From Mercenaria mercenaria (taxonomy: Eukaryota; Mollusca; Bivalvia; Venerida; Veneridae), in assembly GCF_021730395.1 (NCBI RefSeq), contig NC_069376.1, positions 18,509,001 to 18,573,000 on the forward strand: DNA of 64,000 nucleotides, written 5' to 3'. A program made the translations under genes and the position numbers. The first letter of the stretch is position 1. Every line of letters starts with the position of its first letter. This document shows, piece by piece, positions 13,101-25,500 of this stretch. The notes below the pieces were generated by a model. That model had not been told where the DNA came from and did no database searches. It worked only from the letters and a program-made list of their open reading frames with translations.

Positions 13101-15173
13101 ATCCAATAAGGACGGTAAGATTTTATGTTTACCATAACTAGACGTTAAGCGGTTAGTATTGAATATTTGTATTTAACTCACAATTTTCAGTTTGTCCAGT
13201 TGTATTTTATTGTTCTAAGTTTCTGTTTTACCTGTATATTAATAGGATTATTGATCGGGCAGCCATTGAAATTAAATGTAGGTTAAATAATAATTTTGCA
13301 GTAGTATCACTGTGTATAAGTGGTAGACAGAAAACAGTAAACGACCGTTATCTGTAACGACTGATTGCGTTTTTTTCTAGATCTAGCTAAAACAAACCAA
13401 CTCATGATTTTAAAGTTTGGGATATGGTGCAACCGTTCGTTGTTTGGACAACCTTCCATGGACCATTCTCCAGTGTACTTCATTATACTCTTAACTATTT
13501 CATCAGTTATCAATATGCTCTTTAAAATATAGGCTTTTTACCGTTATTTACTGCTTTTGATCTGTGGAAAGAGTCAAATGTTTGAGGGATAGGTGTAGGC
13601 AGAGCACATGATGGTCCAAGCACTATCAAAGTTTGAGGTAGGGGTGGAAGCGCCTTGCGCCTACGCTTATAAATGACACTTATAGTAACTTACTGGGACG
13701 ACCTTTAAACATAATTTAAATGCATGACAGACACATATCTAAATAGAATACTAGTGTTCTGCGTAGGCCGTGACACACAATTAGATTTCAGTTTATCATT
13801 GTGTTCTAAATCAATATCATATACATTAAATGATTTTGTGTATTACTCTTTAAGAAGACCTATTTCATAACTTAACGTTTGTTTGTATGTGGGAGTATAT
13901 GGAGAGAATACATCATTTTTACAAGTCAAGAGAATATTTTTTACGAAATGGAATCCGAGCTTGTTACACCTACGTACGTATTACATAATTTTTGCCTTTA
14001 CCGTAAATAATCAGTATAATTTTTAAAAAAATCATTCTGGACTTTAGTATTCATGAGTGACTTTGAAAAGACGTGTCAACCAAAAAAGGCTTGGTAGGTT
14101 TTCGTGCACCTATTTACTGTCAGACAATAGCGTTAGACTTTTTGGCTTTTTAAAACATGTTTTGTATTTAAACATAAGTAAGTGGAATAACGCTATATAT
14201 TAACTGGATTTCAAGTCCGTTTGATTAATATTCAAAAGATGGGAACAAGTTCGTATTTCTTGTTTACACTATCGAGAAACAAAACAAAATGTATGTAAAG
14301 AAACATGAAGTTTGACATTGAATTTCGTGTGATAACCAAGTTTCATTCTGTGGAATAATTCTCAGTGCTTTATTGATTACATAAAGTAAATATTTTGAAA
14401 TATGAAATTGACAACTGTGGATTTAAGTGAGCTATTATATATCAGTTCAGTCGATAACCAAAATTGATTTTGCTCCCTGGAATAAATCTGAACAGTTTCG
14501 TAGTAAGTATGGTGTCATTACTGTGTGGATATGAGTACCCATGTTCTTTTAAGTTCAAGATACACAACTGCGTATGTACTTTTATTGGCAGGTACTTAAA
14601 AATGCAGGCCTCTGCTCATTTATATTTCCTTAGGTCATGATACATTTCCATGAAATTTATTCATGTAGTGTCGGAAAAATGAACGCATTGACAAATTTCA
14701 ACTCAATTGTTTTTCAGTACATTTCACCCTTAAGTGTATTTTTATCTTTATACTGCAGTTTAACCTACTGTCTTATTTTAAGAATAACTAACTTTATCTC
14801 GTTCAAGTGCACGCTATACATGATCAAGTCTGGACGTAGCGTATTAATGTTTTTATCAGTATATCTTGTAAACAATACACTTTAAAGAGTCACACAACTT
14901 GCACAGTATTACTAATAATTTAGGATAATGCGCCAGTTGAAAAGTTCTATATAAACAGTATATTATTTGATATGGGTGAACAGATTGTTATTAAAGAAAA
15001 TAATCATATTGTATTTAGTGACAGTTCGTTTGCAGAACTAAAGCATTGTTCACCCATGTCAGATATAAAATGATAAAAGTAATAGTGATTTATATACTTT
15101 TTTTTAAATACATTGGTCCGTTCAACTGACAAATGGTCCTTAATGATAAGTACTGTTAGTTAAAAACATTTCC
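10151..15173. other. Intergenic stretch between the two receptor copies, no gene seen
   Basis: About 5 kb of AT-rich DNA with no exon-like or conserved open frame. It includes a fragment of the tandem-core family at about 11,125-11,450 (starting AATGCCCCCGAAGG, with GGTCAAGGTCA motifs). A weak tRNA-SINE-like B box sits near 13,010-13,025 on the minus strand. The duplication junction is at 15,173/15,174. Nothing else is supported. Confidence 0.6.
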
Positions 15174-15540
15174 CTACACATTGTTTACACAAAAGCTGGA
15201 AACACTCATTTCAGGTTTGACATATTATGTGTATATTTGCTTTGTGAAGAATTTCAATATTTTCAAATGGTTTAAGCTTGGAAATCAGATGTACCACACT
15301 TCGTATTATTGAACTTTATGTTTGAATTTTCCGTGCATATATCGAAATGATTAAACAGGACGGTGTAACACTTATTGTTTCGATATGTTAAAACATGGCA
15401 TATGCTTTATATTATTTCTTAACTGTTAGCCACAAATTTTGAGAGAAAAAATTCAAACAACACCAAGTCATAGGAAGAAAGAGTTGTTTTACATGAAAAT
15501 TGAACAGCGTATATAATTTTATAATGTAGCTTTATTTTAT

Positions 15541-15850
15541 CATACAGTTATTGACTTATGTTGAGGTCAACATGTGTTTTTACGGACCAGTAAAAAATTA
15601 TATTGACCGAGGACGTAGTTCGAGTTCAATATCATTTTACAGGTCCGTAAAAACACATATTGACCTCAACATAAGTCAATAATTGTTATATTATATGTTT
15701 TTCTCAAATGCACTCATTTGACTGGCCCATATTTCATACTTATATAAGAAAACGCGATATCACAAAAGTCATTATCACTTTTTTGGTTGCGGACCCGCAC
15801 GTGCTCCCCTTTCGACCAATCAAATGAGCGCATTTGAGAAGGGTATATAA
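15541..15850. mobile_element. Compound palindromic insertion specific to copy 2
   Basis: Copy 1 lacks this block (compare about 880-900). It contains a long hairpin with arms 15,548-15,588 and 15,643-15,682 (TTATTGACTTATGTTGAGGT and its complement). A second inverted pair, CTCAAATGCACTCATTTGA (about 15,703) and its near complement (about 15,818), follows. It is noncoding and likely a fold-back element inserted after duplication. Exact target duplications are unclear in the AT-rich flanks. Confidence 0.75.
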
Positions 15851-16117
15851 TATTTCTTTATAAATCATATTCATCTTAAAGGGGGTAAGATTTTAGAATA
15901 TTTTAAGTATCCAGTCGCACAGGACAGTATGGTAGTAAATGTATTGGTCAAGTAGATTCAATTTGTTAGTAATTATCAAATATTTATCTGTTTTGATGAT
16001 ATACTCATAAACCTTAAAGATACAATACGGGACTGACATAGTAGTGTTTATTTACATGATTTTATAGTATTACAATGTTTACGTGACTTCAGTAGAGGCA
16101 GCTATCCCCTTTATATT

Positions 16118-16120
<3 letters not shown>

Positions 16121-16163
<43 letters not shown>
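16121..16163. repeat. (TA)n microsatellite
   Basis: An uninterrupted run of TA dinucleotides about 43 bp long upstream of the first coding exon of copy 2. It is absent at the same place in copy 1. Confidence 0.95.
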
Positions 16164-16166
<3 letters not shown>

Positions 16167-16512
16167 ATTTTATCCTATTTAAATGCATCACTATTTTGAG
16201 CGGTGCATTTTTTTCATGAAGACAAAACTGTGGTTCTTTTCTGACAAGGAGGAAAAACTTTAGTAGGCCAATATTGTTGCTCCGCTAGCAGTTTTACTTT
16301 TAATACACATCAAATTGTACTACAAAGTCAGATGAGTTTTAATTGTAATTGTACCTTTTTTCGTCTTCACAAAGCTTTTTCATATCCCAGGTATTTCAAA
16401 TAATATTTCAACTACTATACGTTCTATGGATCTAGGAATATTATGCTATGTAGATCTGCTCTATAGAACTAGAACCTCCTTTTGTAACTTTTTTGGTATT
16501 TCTTTTGCAGAA

Positions 16513-16536
16513 ATGAACCCGGACACACGAGTATAA
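16513..16536 (+). promoter_or_regulatory. Upstream ORF in the receptor 5' leader
   Basis: The first ATG after the splice acceptor (exon starts 16,511) opens a 7-codon frame, MNPDTRV, ending in TAA at 16,534-16,536. This is 18 bases before the main ATG at 16,555 and in the same frame. Copy 1 keeps the same uORF after its acceptor at 1,476. It could lower translation of the receptor, but that is inference. Confidence 0.6.
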
Positions 16537-16554
16537 CAAAATTCTTGAATAATC

Positions 16555-19500
16555 ATGAATGAGGAATTGTCAAATATATTAGAACAAGCGTTACAGTATG
16601 CATCACCACTTCCGGTGATGTCATCAACGGAAAACATAGCGACCGACTCGCCGGAAGATGCAGGCAAATCCAATTTGCTGCTTCAGCATACAGGTAGTTC
16701 ATATTTGGAACATTTGTGTGCTATTTCTATGGACGCAGATGAGGAAGGTACTGTCTTGCTGTCGAATAGCTCATTGAATACACACCAAAATACGCACGGA
16801 TCTCAGCCTTCACATTTCCCGCTCATTAAATCTCCAGAAGAGAACTTTCCCGATGAGTGCCATAGCAACCAGGGTAATTCGTTTTATCAACTAGGGTTTG
16901 CAAATCATTGTATAGAATCTCTTGATCAAAGTAATACAGCATTTGACAATCGCGAAAAAGAGTTTGCTCATATTGAAATACACGTCACTGAAGATTCGGT
17001 AGATTCAGACTTTGCACAACTGGAACCAGCAACGTCATTAACGGAAATACATCCAGATTCTACTTCTGATGTGATAAATGATATCCATGACATTGCTGAT
17101 GCATGCTTACGATTCGAAAACGAGTCTAAGCCTTCAGCGGACAGCACTGTGAGTACCGGAAAGGATGACGTCAAACCGAAAGTAAAGAAAAGAAGGCGGA
17201 GAGAAAAAAATCCAGACCCACCCCCACCCCCGATACTTCCTCCTTGTGACATATGTAACAAAACATCATCCGGATACCACTACGGAGCAAATACTTGTGA
17301 AGCCTGCAAGGTATTTAGATTTTTTATTTGATTGCTTTACAATGCATGACAACGTAACAAATACAAAACGCGAACAATTTAACAGACACCGACACCGACA
17401 AAGCATAGTTAGCAGTAGGGGAAACTTCCTGTTCGGGAAGTCAACCGCTGGGTTTTTCCGTAATTCCTGAACGGGAAACTTGATACTAAATATTTTGCTT
17501 CCCGAACGGGAAACAGGTTACTATAATTATGTAATAACCCCGTTCGGGAAGTAGGGAAAAAGCCTTCATTTGGTTTCCCGAACGGGAAGTTTCCCCTTAG
17601 TACTGGTTAGTGGAAGGTTAATTTGCCTCTAGAAACATAAGCTTTATAGGATAAGACCTGATACAGTTTCGGTCAGTTATTTAAAAAAAAATACTGTAGT
17701 GCTGTTGTTTTTCGGCTTCTCTTTATAAATAGCAGATCTTGAATCAAAATGTTGGCGTTCTTGTCTTAATGTGGCAACGATGATTTAATTTTTGTCTGAA
17801 AAGATCATCTATTCTGCCCAATTTATAAGGTTTAAGGTCAGTAATTCGAACCCTTCTTTGTTTAATATAAAAAAAACCCGACAACTTCAGGTCGTATCTT
17901 CTTTAAAGAACATCGCATTTTCCTACACCAATTTTTCATGAAAGTACTATCATAGATTAACGAAAAAATGGAAAGAAAATAGGGGGTTGAATGGTTCTTA
18001 GTAGTGAAATGCTAGTCAGCCCTAAAAATGGCACATATTTGCTGTTGTCTGTACAATAAACCCCTACTTTCGTTTTCCATCTGAAAATCTCGCCATTGTT
18101 GGAATATAAGCATGAAAACCATCTCATTTCATGCAGAATGTATTCTGGCAGTGAACAAGTGTGATTAAAGCAGTCGCTCTACACAGAATTTGCGCCAGAA
18201 ATGGGAAAATTAGGATCTGTCTACTTTGGACTTTTTACGATTACACAACTGAAATGTATTTTCGATCGAATTACTGACCTTATTCCTTAGTAATATATTT
18301 TGCAGGGATTTTATCGACGGACGTTGAAGAAAAAGGAAGTGGATTACAAATGTAAATGCACACCGGATGAGAAAGAGGCATGGAAACGAGGCCCTTTTCA
18401 AAATGGCTGCCCGGCGTGTAGATATGAAAAATGTTTGGAAGTCGGCATGTCAAAAAATGGTACGTAGTTAGGTGTTTTTATTTTCTTAGAAATATTTGTA
18501 GTTGAAATAAATTAGGAGTTACTATACTTAGGCATTACGTATGTGGGGGTTGTTATAAACTCCGCTGTGTTCTGACTTTGGCCTCGTTTTTCAGTTTAGA
18601 CAGAGGCCTAATGATATTACATTAAGTATTTAAACAAGATTTAAACAATTTTTGAAAGTAGTTAATTGACTAATTACTATAACTCAAGTTCATGGTATAA
18701 TAATGTTTTGTCTGCGACCGAGGAGAAACACGTGGAATAAAGCGCGTATTGTCCACCTGTCGGTCTGTCCTATTGCACGTGTACCAAAAAGTGTTACCAG
18801 CCAAAATTTGACACCCTAGAGTTAAATTTCATTTTTGACCGAGTCAAGGACTTGCGGATGCAGCCTCAAAAATGTAAAAAAAAAACATAAAGTGATTTAG
18901 TAGATATATGTATATCAGTCCTTTTTTTTGGTTTTCAGCAATTAAGATAGGGCGATACACATTGAACCATAAGACAAGAAACATCAAGAAGATTAAGTCT
19001 ATTGAGACGATTGACAATCTCATAACAGCTTTAACAGAAACTGTCTCCGATTCAAGTCCTGTGTCAGCTTCCGGTTTAGGTAATTTTCGTTCACTACTTT
19101 TTCGAATACGTTCATCGCAACATGTATAAACTTTAGTAGACTGGGACTGGATTTTGTTTTGTATTCAATGGTACCTTTGACAGGAAAAGTGTAACGTATA
19201 AATACTATTGCATAGTTATTTTTAGAACGCATATTAATATAATTGTTTCTATATAATCATTTTTTTCTCCTACAGCTAATAAAAGTGAGTGCGAAGGGCA
19301 ATTGTATCGAGTTTTGAAAGTTACAAATTGTCCAATTTGTTTGAAAAACAATTTAATAGAAATTGTTTTGTTTATTAGATGAGGAAGTTTCTAGATCCCC
19401 GTCAGCATCACCTGTAGATATATCGGAACTTTCTATTGGCTCATCATCCACTTCACTTGACAGCTTCCAGTCAATCAACGCACTCATCACATCTCCGAAA

Positions 19501-22500
19501 GAAACGAGAAACCCTGGAATTAGCTTGAAGGCAAATTTTTACTTTATTGAGACATTGCAAGATGCTGAGTCAAAGCTCATATGGGACTCCCGGCAGCGAG
19601 CATAAATAAAACTACATATCATCATCGCATATCTGAGTCAAAGGCTTTATTTCGTAATGCTGAGTTAAATACAAATGTATATCATACTGTATAGATAGAA
19701 TAAGTAAAAAGGCCGAATACGCTTGCACTCGTTCCTGATTTTGCGATGTGTATACACTGCATCTACACTAGAAAAATAGAGAAATTTACCATATGGCAAG
19801 ATACACATGTCCTTCTTAAATTGATAACAATTATAATTAAAGATTCAGCTTAATTTCTTGTTTGGACTATAATAATGGTGTTTTCTCTCCAGGAGATAGA
19901 TTGTATAGTGAAGACCTTGACAGAAGCCCACACCACTTTGATAGTTGATGATAGAGCGAATATACCTACCGAAACTATCAAGAAGAAGCAAGATGAATAT
20001 TTGGTAGAGTGACTTTATTTCATTTTGATACAGTCCCTTTGAGCCATTTAATGCCAAACTTCATAGGTCACTTTTTGAGTAGCTTAAATTTTAACCGTAT
20101 CTTTAACCATTTCTATGGTTTGTTTTTGGTTTAACGCCATTTTACAACAGTATTTCAGTTATGTAAATGCGGGCAGTAAACCTAACCACATGCTGTTCCT
20201 GGGTTCTACATCAGTACTAACCTGCCCTCTGCCAGTAACTGCCAACTTCTCTTAATGAACCAGAGGTGAAGGACGAATGATTTCTTACACAATGTTCTTT
20301 ATCAAGTCGTCATGGAGCACATACGCCTCGCCCGGGGATCGAACACACGACACGGCGATCCCTAGATCTGCGTCCTTCCTATTGAGGACACACTAGCCTA
20401 AATATTATTATGACTGTAAAATCACACCAAAATCACACTGCCGTGACCTGGTTGTACTACGCGTACTAAAATTTTCTTTCACTTCAAATACAACTTTCTG
20501 TTCCATTTTTTCTACCAAAATGTCAAAGATATATGCTCAATGAAATTTAAATAAAAAAAACTTTAATTTCGACCTCTGCGTCCGTACCAGTTCAATAACC
20601 TGTACGGCATTAAGCGAGACCAGATGGCTCCCACGCTGGTTCCTTTTGTAAAGTCAGGCTTATTGAGAGACGCGGGTGGGTCTAACTATTTCTATACCAA
20701 TCTTGTTATAACACCTTGTGCAAAGCCTTTCAGCGATTTTATACCAAACAGTTCATTGACATAAATTATTTAATGCGGAGCTTTTAGTCGTTTTAGAGAA
20801 CTAAATATTAGGTACATCATTTACATGTTTTATCAAAATAAAGATACCTTCTGGGACGCTAAATTGTATAAAATCTTTACATTGTTATACACCGCCTAAT
20901 TACTTTTGTTTTAATTGCTAGATAAAGGTAGTGAGCCCGCACTGACATTCGGCAGTTTACGTGCAGGTTCGTATGCACGTCTGTTTTTTCGGCATTCTTC
21001 GGTCGTAAATGTAGCTCATAAGTTATTTCCATAACCAACCGGAGAATGCCGAAATCACACACGGACAAAACGTTAACAACCGGAATTTACTGATTTTCAT
21101 TACGAGTCCATTACTTTGAAATATTAAGGCCTTCATCAGTATACGTGAAACATTTGAAGTAAATCACATGTTTTTATTGTTCATTAGAAACTATTTTACT
21201 ACTGCACCGCAACCTCTTAGATGGTAAAGGGACAAAACTGTTGCATATATATCTGAACATAATCTCACACCATACCAGTGTAAGACAAACTGCAGCGGAT
21301 GAAGTACTTGAAAACAATACCACTTATGTACATGTCATTGAAAGGCAAAACAAAATTAAACTCTCATCAATAAAACACCACACGACGCCGAGTTATACAA
21401 TAATATACATGGCCGCTTTGGAACCTTTAGTTCTGTTGGTAAATAGACATTAATATAGTAGGGTTGTAAATTGGTTGATGGTATAACAACCCCACACTTG
21501 ATCTAAATTCAAAGTTAAAAGTAACAATGTGCTGATACGTAAGCGCTAATACTGTGATGACAGTGATACATTGGTGTATGGAATAGAACTTAAAGGTCAG
21601 AGACCACCAATTCAAAAAAAGTACTTACTGGGAATGAGGTAAGCGTATACCTGGGAATAAGGTAATGTCTGTGCGTTCTGATTGGTCAGTCATGTAAACA
21701 AACCCAAGAAGTGATTTTTTTTCAAAATTGATATTTTTTTTACTGCATTTACAGTATTTTATTATACATTTTGACAAAATTTGCTACATATTATGTGTAT
21801 TGAAAAAACTTTTATCAAACGAATTTCTCCCGCCATGCCAACGTTATAAGCAGGGGGTTATCTCATTCACACGGAAATTTCTTCAATAAAGTATCACTAT
21901 CCATATGTTTTTCGCCCGATATTTTGGTAGAACTAAGATTCTTGGAAAACATGTAATTAGATATACATGTTTTGATGTATGGAAGGCCGTACACGCCATA
22001 ATGTTACATGTATAATGTAAGTCTATGGGAAAACAATCGGTGGTCTCTAACCTATAAGTTTGTTTTGAGGTCGAAGACCTAATGACAAGCGGTAATTTCC
22101 GTTTCATTACGTTTTCTCCGATAAGATATCGGCATTTTCCGGTTGTTACGGAAATTCGTATAAGCTACATTTCCGGCCGAAGAAATAACTGACTAGATTA
22201 GGAAATTATAGTGCGTGTTTTCTGACTTGGTAGAGATATTTATAGAAAGGTCATCAATGGGCAATTCCATTGTTTAGTTTAGGGTTATCGACTACATCAT
22301 TACATTTGGTTTCAATCCGTACGGATAAATCCAATTGCACCAAGTTACCTATTGATTTTAATGGTACAGCCTGTACTGAAGATATCTCCGCCAGGTCAGA
22401 AAATATGCACTATACTACGGTGTTCCGTTTGGACAATCGTGACTTTTTATTTGAAACTTAACCGCGATGCATGATGGTACGATGAAAAAAATGCGATGGC

Positions 22501-25500
22501 GCGATGATGAAAAAGCGATGGTACGATGGTGAAAACGCGATGGCACGATGATGAAATCGCAATGGTGCGATGGTACAATGATGAAATGTCGATGTAATAT
22601 CGCGTTTTCATCATCGTACCATCGCGTTTTCACCATCGCGCCATCACGTTTTCATCATCGTACCATCGTGTCATCGCGTTTTCACCATCGCACCATCGCG
22701 TTTTCACCATCGTGCCATCGCGTTATCACCATCGTACCATCGCGTTTTCACCATCGTGCCATCGCGTTTTCACCATCGTGCCGTCGCGTTATCACCATCG
22801 TACCATCGCGGTTTCACCATCGTGCCATCGCGTTTTCACCATCGTACCATCGTTTTCATCATCGTACCATCGCGTTTTCACCATCGTGCCATCGCGTTTT
22901 CATCATCGTGCCATCGCGTTTTCACCATCGTACCGTCGCGTTTTCACCATCGTGCCATCGCGTTATCACCATCGTACCATCGCGTTTTCACCATTGTACC
23001 ATCGCTTTCCTGTTAGAAATGCGTAGTTCCGTACACTTGAATTTTTGTCAACAATAGATGAATGTATCCTAATGTATTTTGTGAGAAGAAATTTACCATT
23101 TAGATTTTGCTGTTTTGCAAAATGTTTTACAAAATGTTCAGTGCTCAAGTCATTAAAACTGTGTAAAATCTTTAAGGCCACGTATTTATGTATGCATGAA
23201 GGTAAATAAAAAGCCGGATGTAATAGTTATTCTTGTTAGGATGTTGAAGGTACATAGTGCAATGTGAAAATGAGATTTAACAAGCCTGTATTACTGACAC
23301 ATATACTGTATCACTGCGCATGACCACCGGAAGGCGATGGTACGATGGTGATAATGCAATGGTACGATGGTGAAACCGCGATGGTACGATGGTGATAATG
23401 CGATGGTACCATGATTAAAAACGCGATGGCACGGTGGTGAAAACGCGATGGTACGATGGTGAAAACGTGATGGTACGATAATGAAAACGCGATATTACAT
23501 CGACATTTCACCATTGTACCATCGCACCATCGCGATTTCATCATCGTGGCATCGCGTTTTCACCATCGTACCATCGTTGTTTCATCATCGCGCCATCGCG
23601 TTTTCGTCATCGTACCGTCGTGCATCGCGGTTTAGTTTCAAATAAAAAGTCACGATTGTCCCAACGGAACACTGTACTATACACTAAATTTGCCTTTTGT
23701 CAATACGGGTCACCTTAAAGACATCAAAACACAAGTGTACTAAGAAGTTTTCCTTTTCGTTTTAGGAGAAATATAGACTGAAAATGGAACTTTTCGGGAG
23801 TATGAGAAATATCACGCACGATGAATTCAAGGAGTTTTACAATGCAACAGGAATCGATATAGACGGCCGTCTTGAGAGAGCCGATACCGCATTTAAATAT
23901 TTTGAAGATAAGATAGCAATGGTTGTCGCATTTGCTAAGGCAATTCCAGGATTCAAAGAATTAGGTCTAGATGACCAAGCGAACTTGATAAAAGGTAAAA
24001 TGTTTAAGTGGATGTTTTTTTGTATCCTTAAGTTTTTAATCCACCATTATAGCTTTTTAAAACAATCACACACAGCCAAGAGGTGACACATCCCGCAGAA
24101 AAATTTAGGAGTGGCTAAATAATTATTCTGCATGCCTATTAATCAAATCAGAGTGTAGGAATCAAATGTAATGTCATTCTATCACATCATTTCAATTCTA
24201 AAATGTCTTTTATAAAGTGTGGCAGCTCTCTTGGTACCTTTATGGTGCTAAATAATATGTTGAAATAGAGCTAATACATGTATTTTCATGTTTTAATAAA
24301 ATACAGTCGAACACGTATTTAGCAATCACGTAAGGGAGCGGCAAAATGTGGCTAATTAAATTTCTTATGTCAGGTTAAAATTAGAATAAGAAACAGCTTA
24401 GGAAATCAGGCAGCTAACTGCTTAAGGTTGATACCGGTATCTTTTTAATACAGATGGCCCCGGCGGTAGGTTCAAGTTAAGCAGTACTTACTAGTTCTAT
24501 TAGAATAAGATCCAGGTCTGCTGCAGAGTTATTAAACGAATTTTTAATAATTCCAACTAAAAACATTAATGTATTGATGCACTTAAAGGCAAACTTTTAA
24601 GAGCTTGTTATTCCCGGATTTATTCAGCCTTTTTCTTTGTTGTTGTTATTTTTTGCACCTTTGGTAAAACTACTATATGGTAGGAGTGTCTCGTATGCAA
24701 TGGACATATTTTTTAAAGCTTTTTTTAAAGATATGACTGTTTTTTTGTCACGTTGCAGCACTTTTTTTTTTTTACAAAATTCAAAAATTGAGTGAAATTC
24801 TTGTATGCAGTCCGGTTACTCGATCGATAGGGAATTCTTCAGAGCGATATTCCTACACAGCAGGATCGAGTCCCGGTCTAGCTGCACATGTTTCTCTGTC
24901 TGTGATGTTTCCCTACAATTTATCATTGTCTTTTAGCTTCCCGTGTAGAAACTAGTTTAATTTGTGCGTACAAGAACACGATGAGAAACCTTGACATGGA
25001 GAAAAGGGTGGTGACACTGCCATGGGGAGCGTCCTTGCATTTAGACGAGCTCGGAAAATTCTTACCGATGGAACATCTTAATGCACGATTCCAGTTTGCA
25101 AAACAGTTGGCAGATCTTAACTTGTCCGTCCAAGAAGAATGCATTATTCGAGCCATTCTTACTCTCTTTACTGGTTAGTTATATTTTAAGGATAGCGATG
25201 TTTCTCATTACAGATCTGGTGCAGTCGTTCTGCGCATGTCACAAAAATCATATTCAGCAGCGCGCACGGCAGAAATACCTAAATTTTGCATGTCCGCACG
25301 CATTTAGTGTATAATATGTAAAAAAAAATACTGACTAAAGGTTATAGTAAGGATTACCATGGTTACGAAATATATACATTTAAGATACTTTTCGTTCAAA
25401 TTGCTTGAATACGGTATATACCGGAGTCTGTAATATATCACAGGCGTACCAGATCTGTTTTTACTTTTTAGTCACAGTCTTAAAGGTCCAATACTAAGGA

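Noticed and set aside
22548-23057. Open frames up to 169 codons encoding His/Arg/Ser repeats
   Set aside because: They are translations of the 22-bp minisatellite, open in several frames at once, with no domain or splice context.
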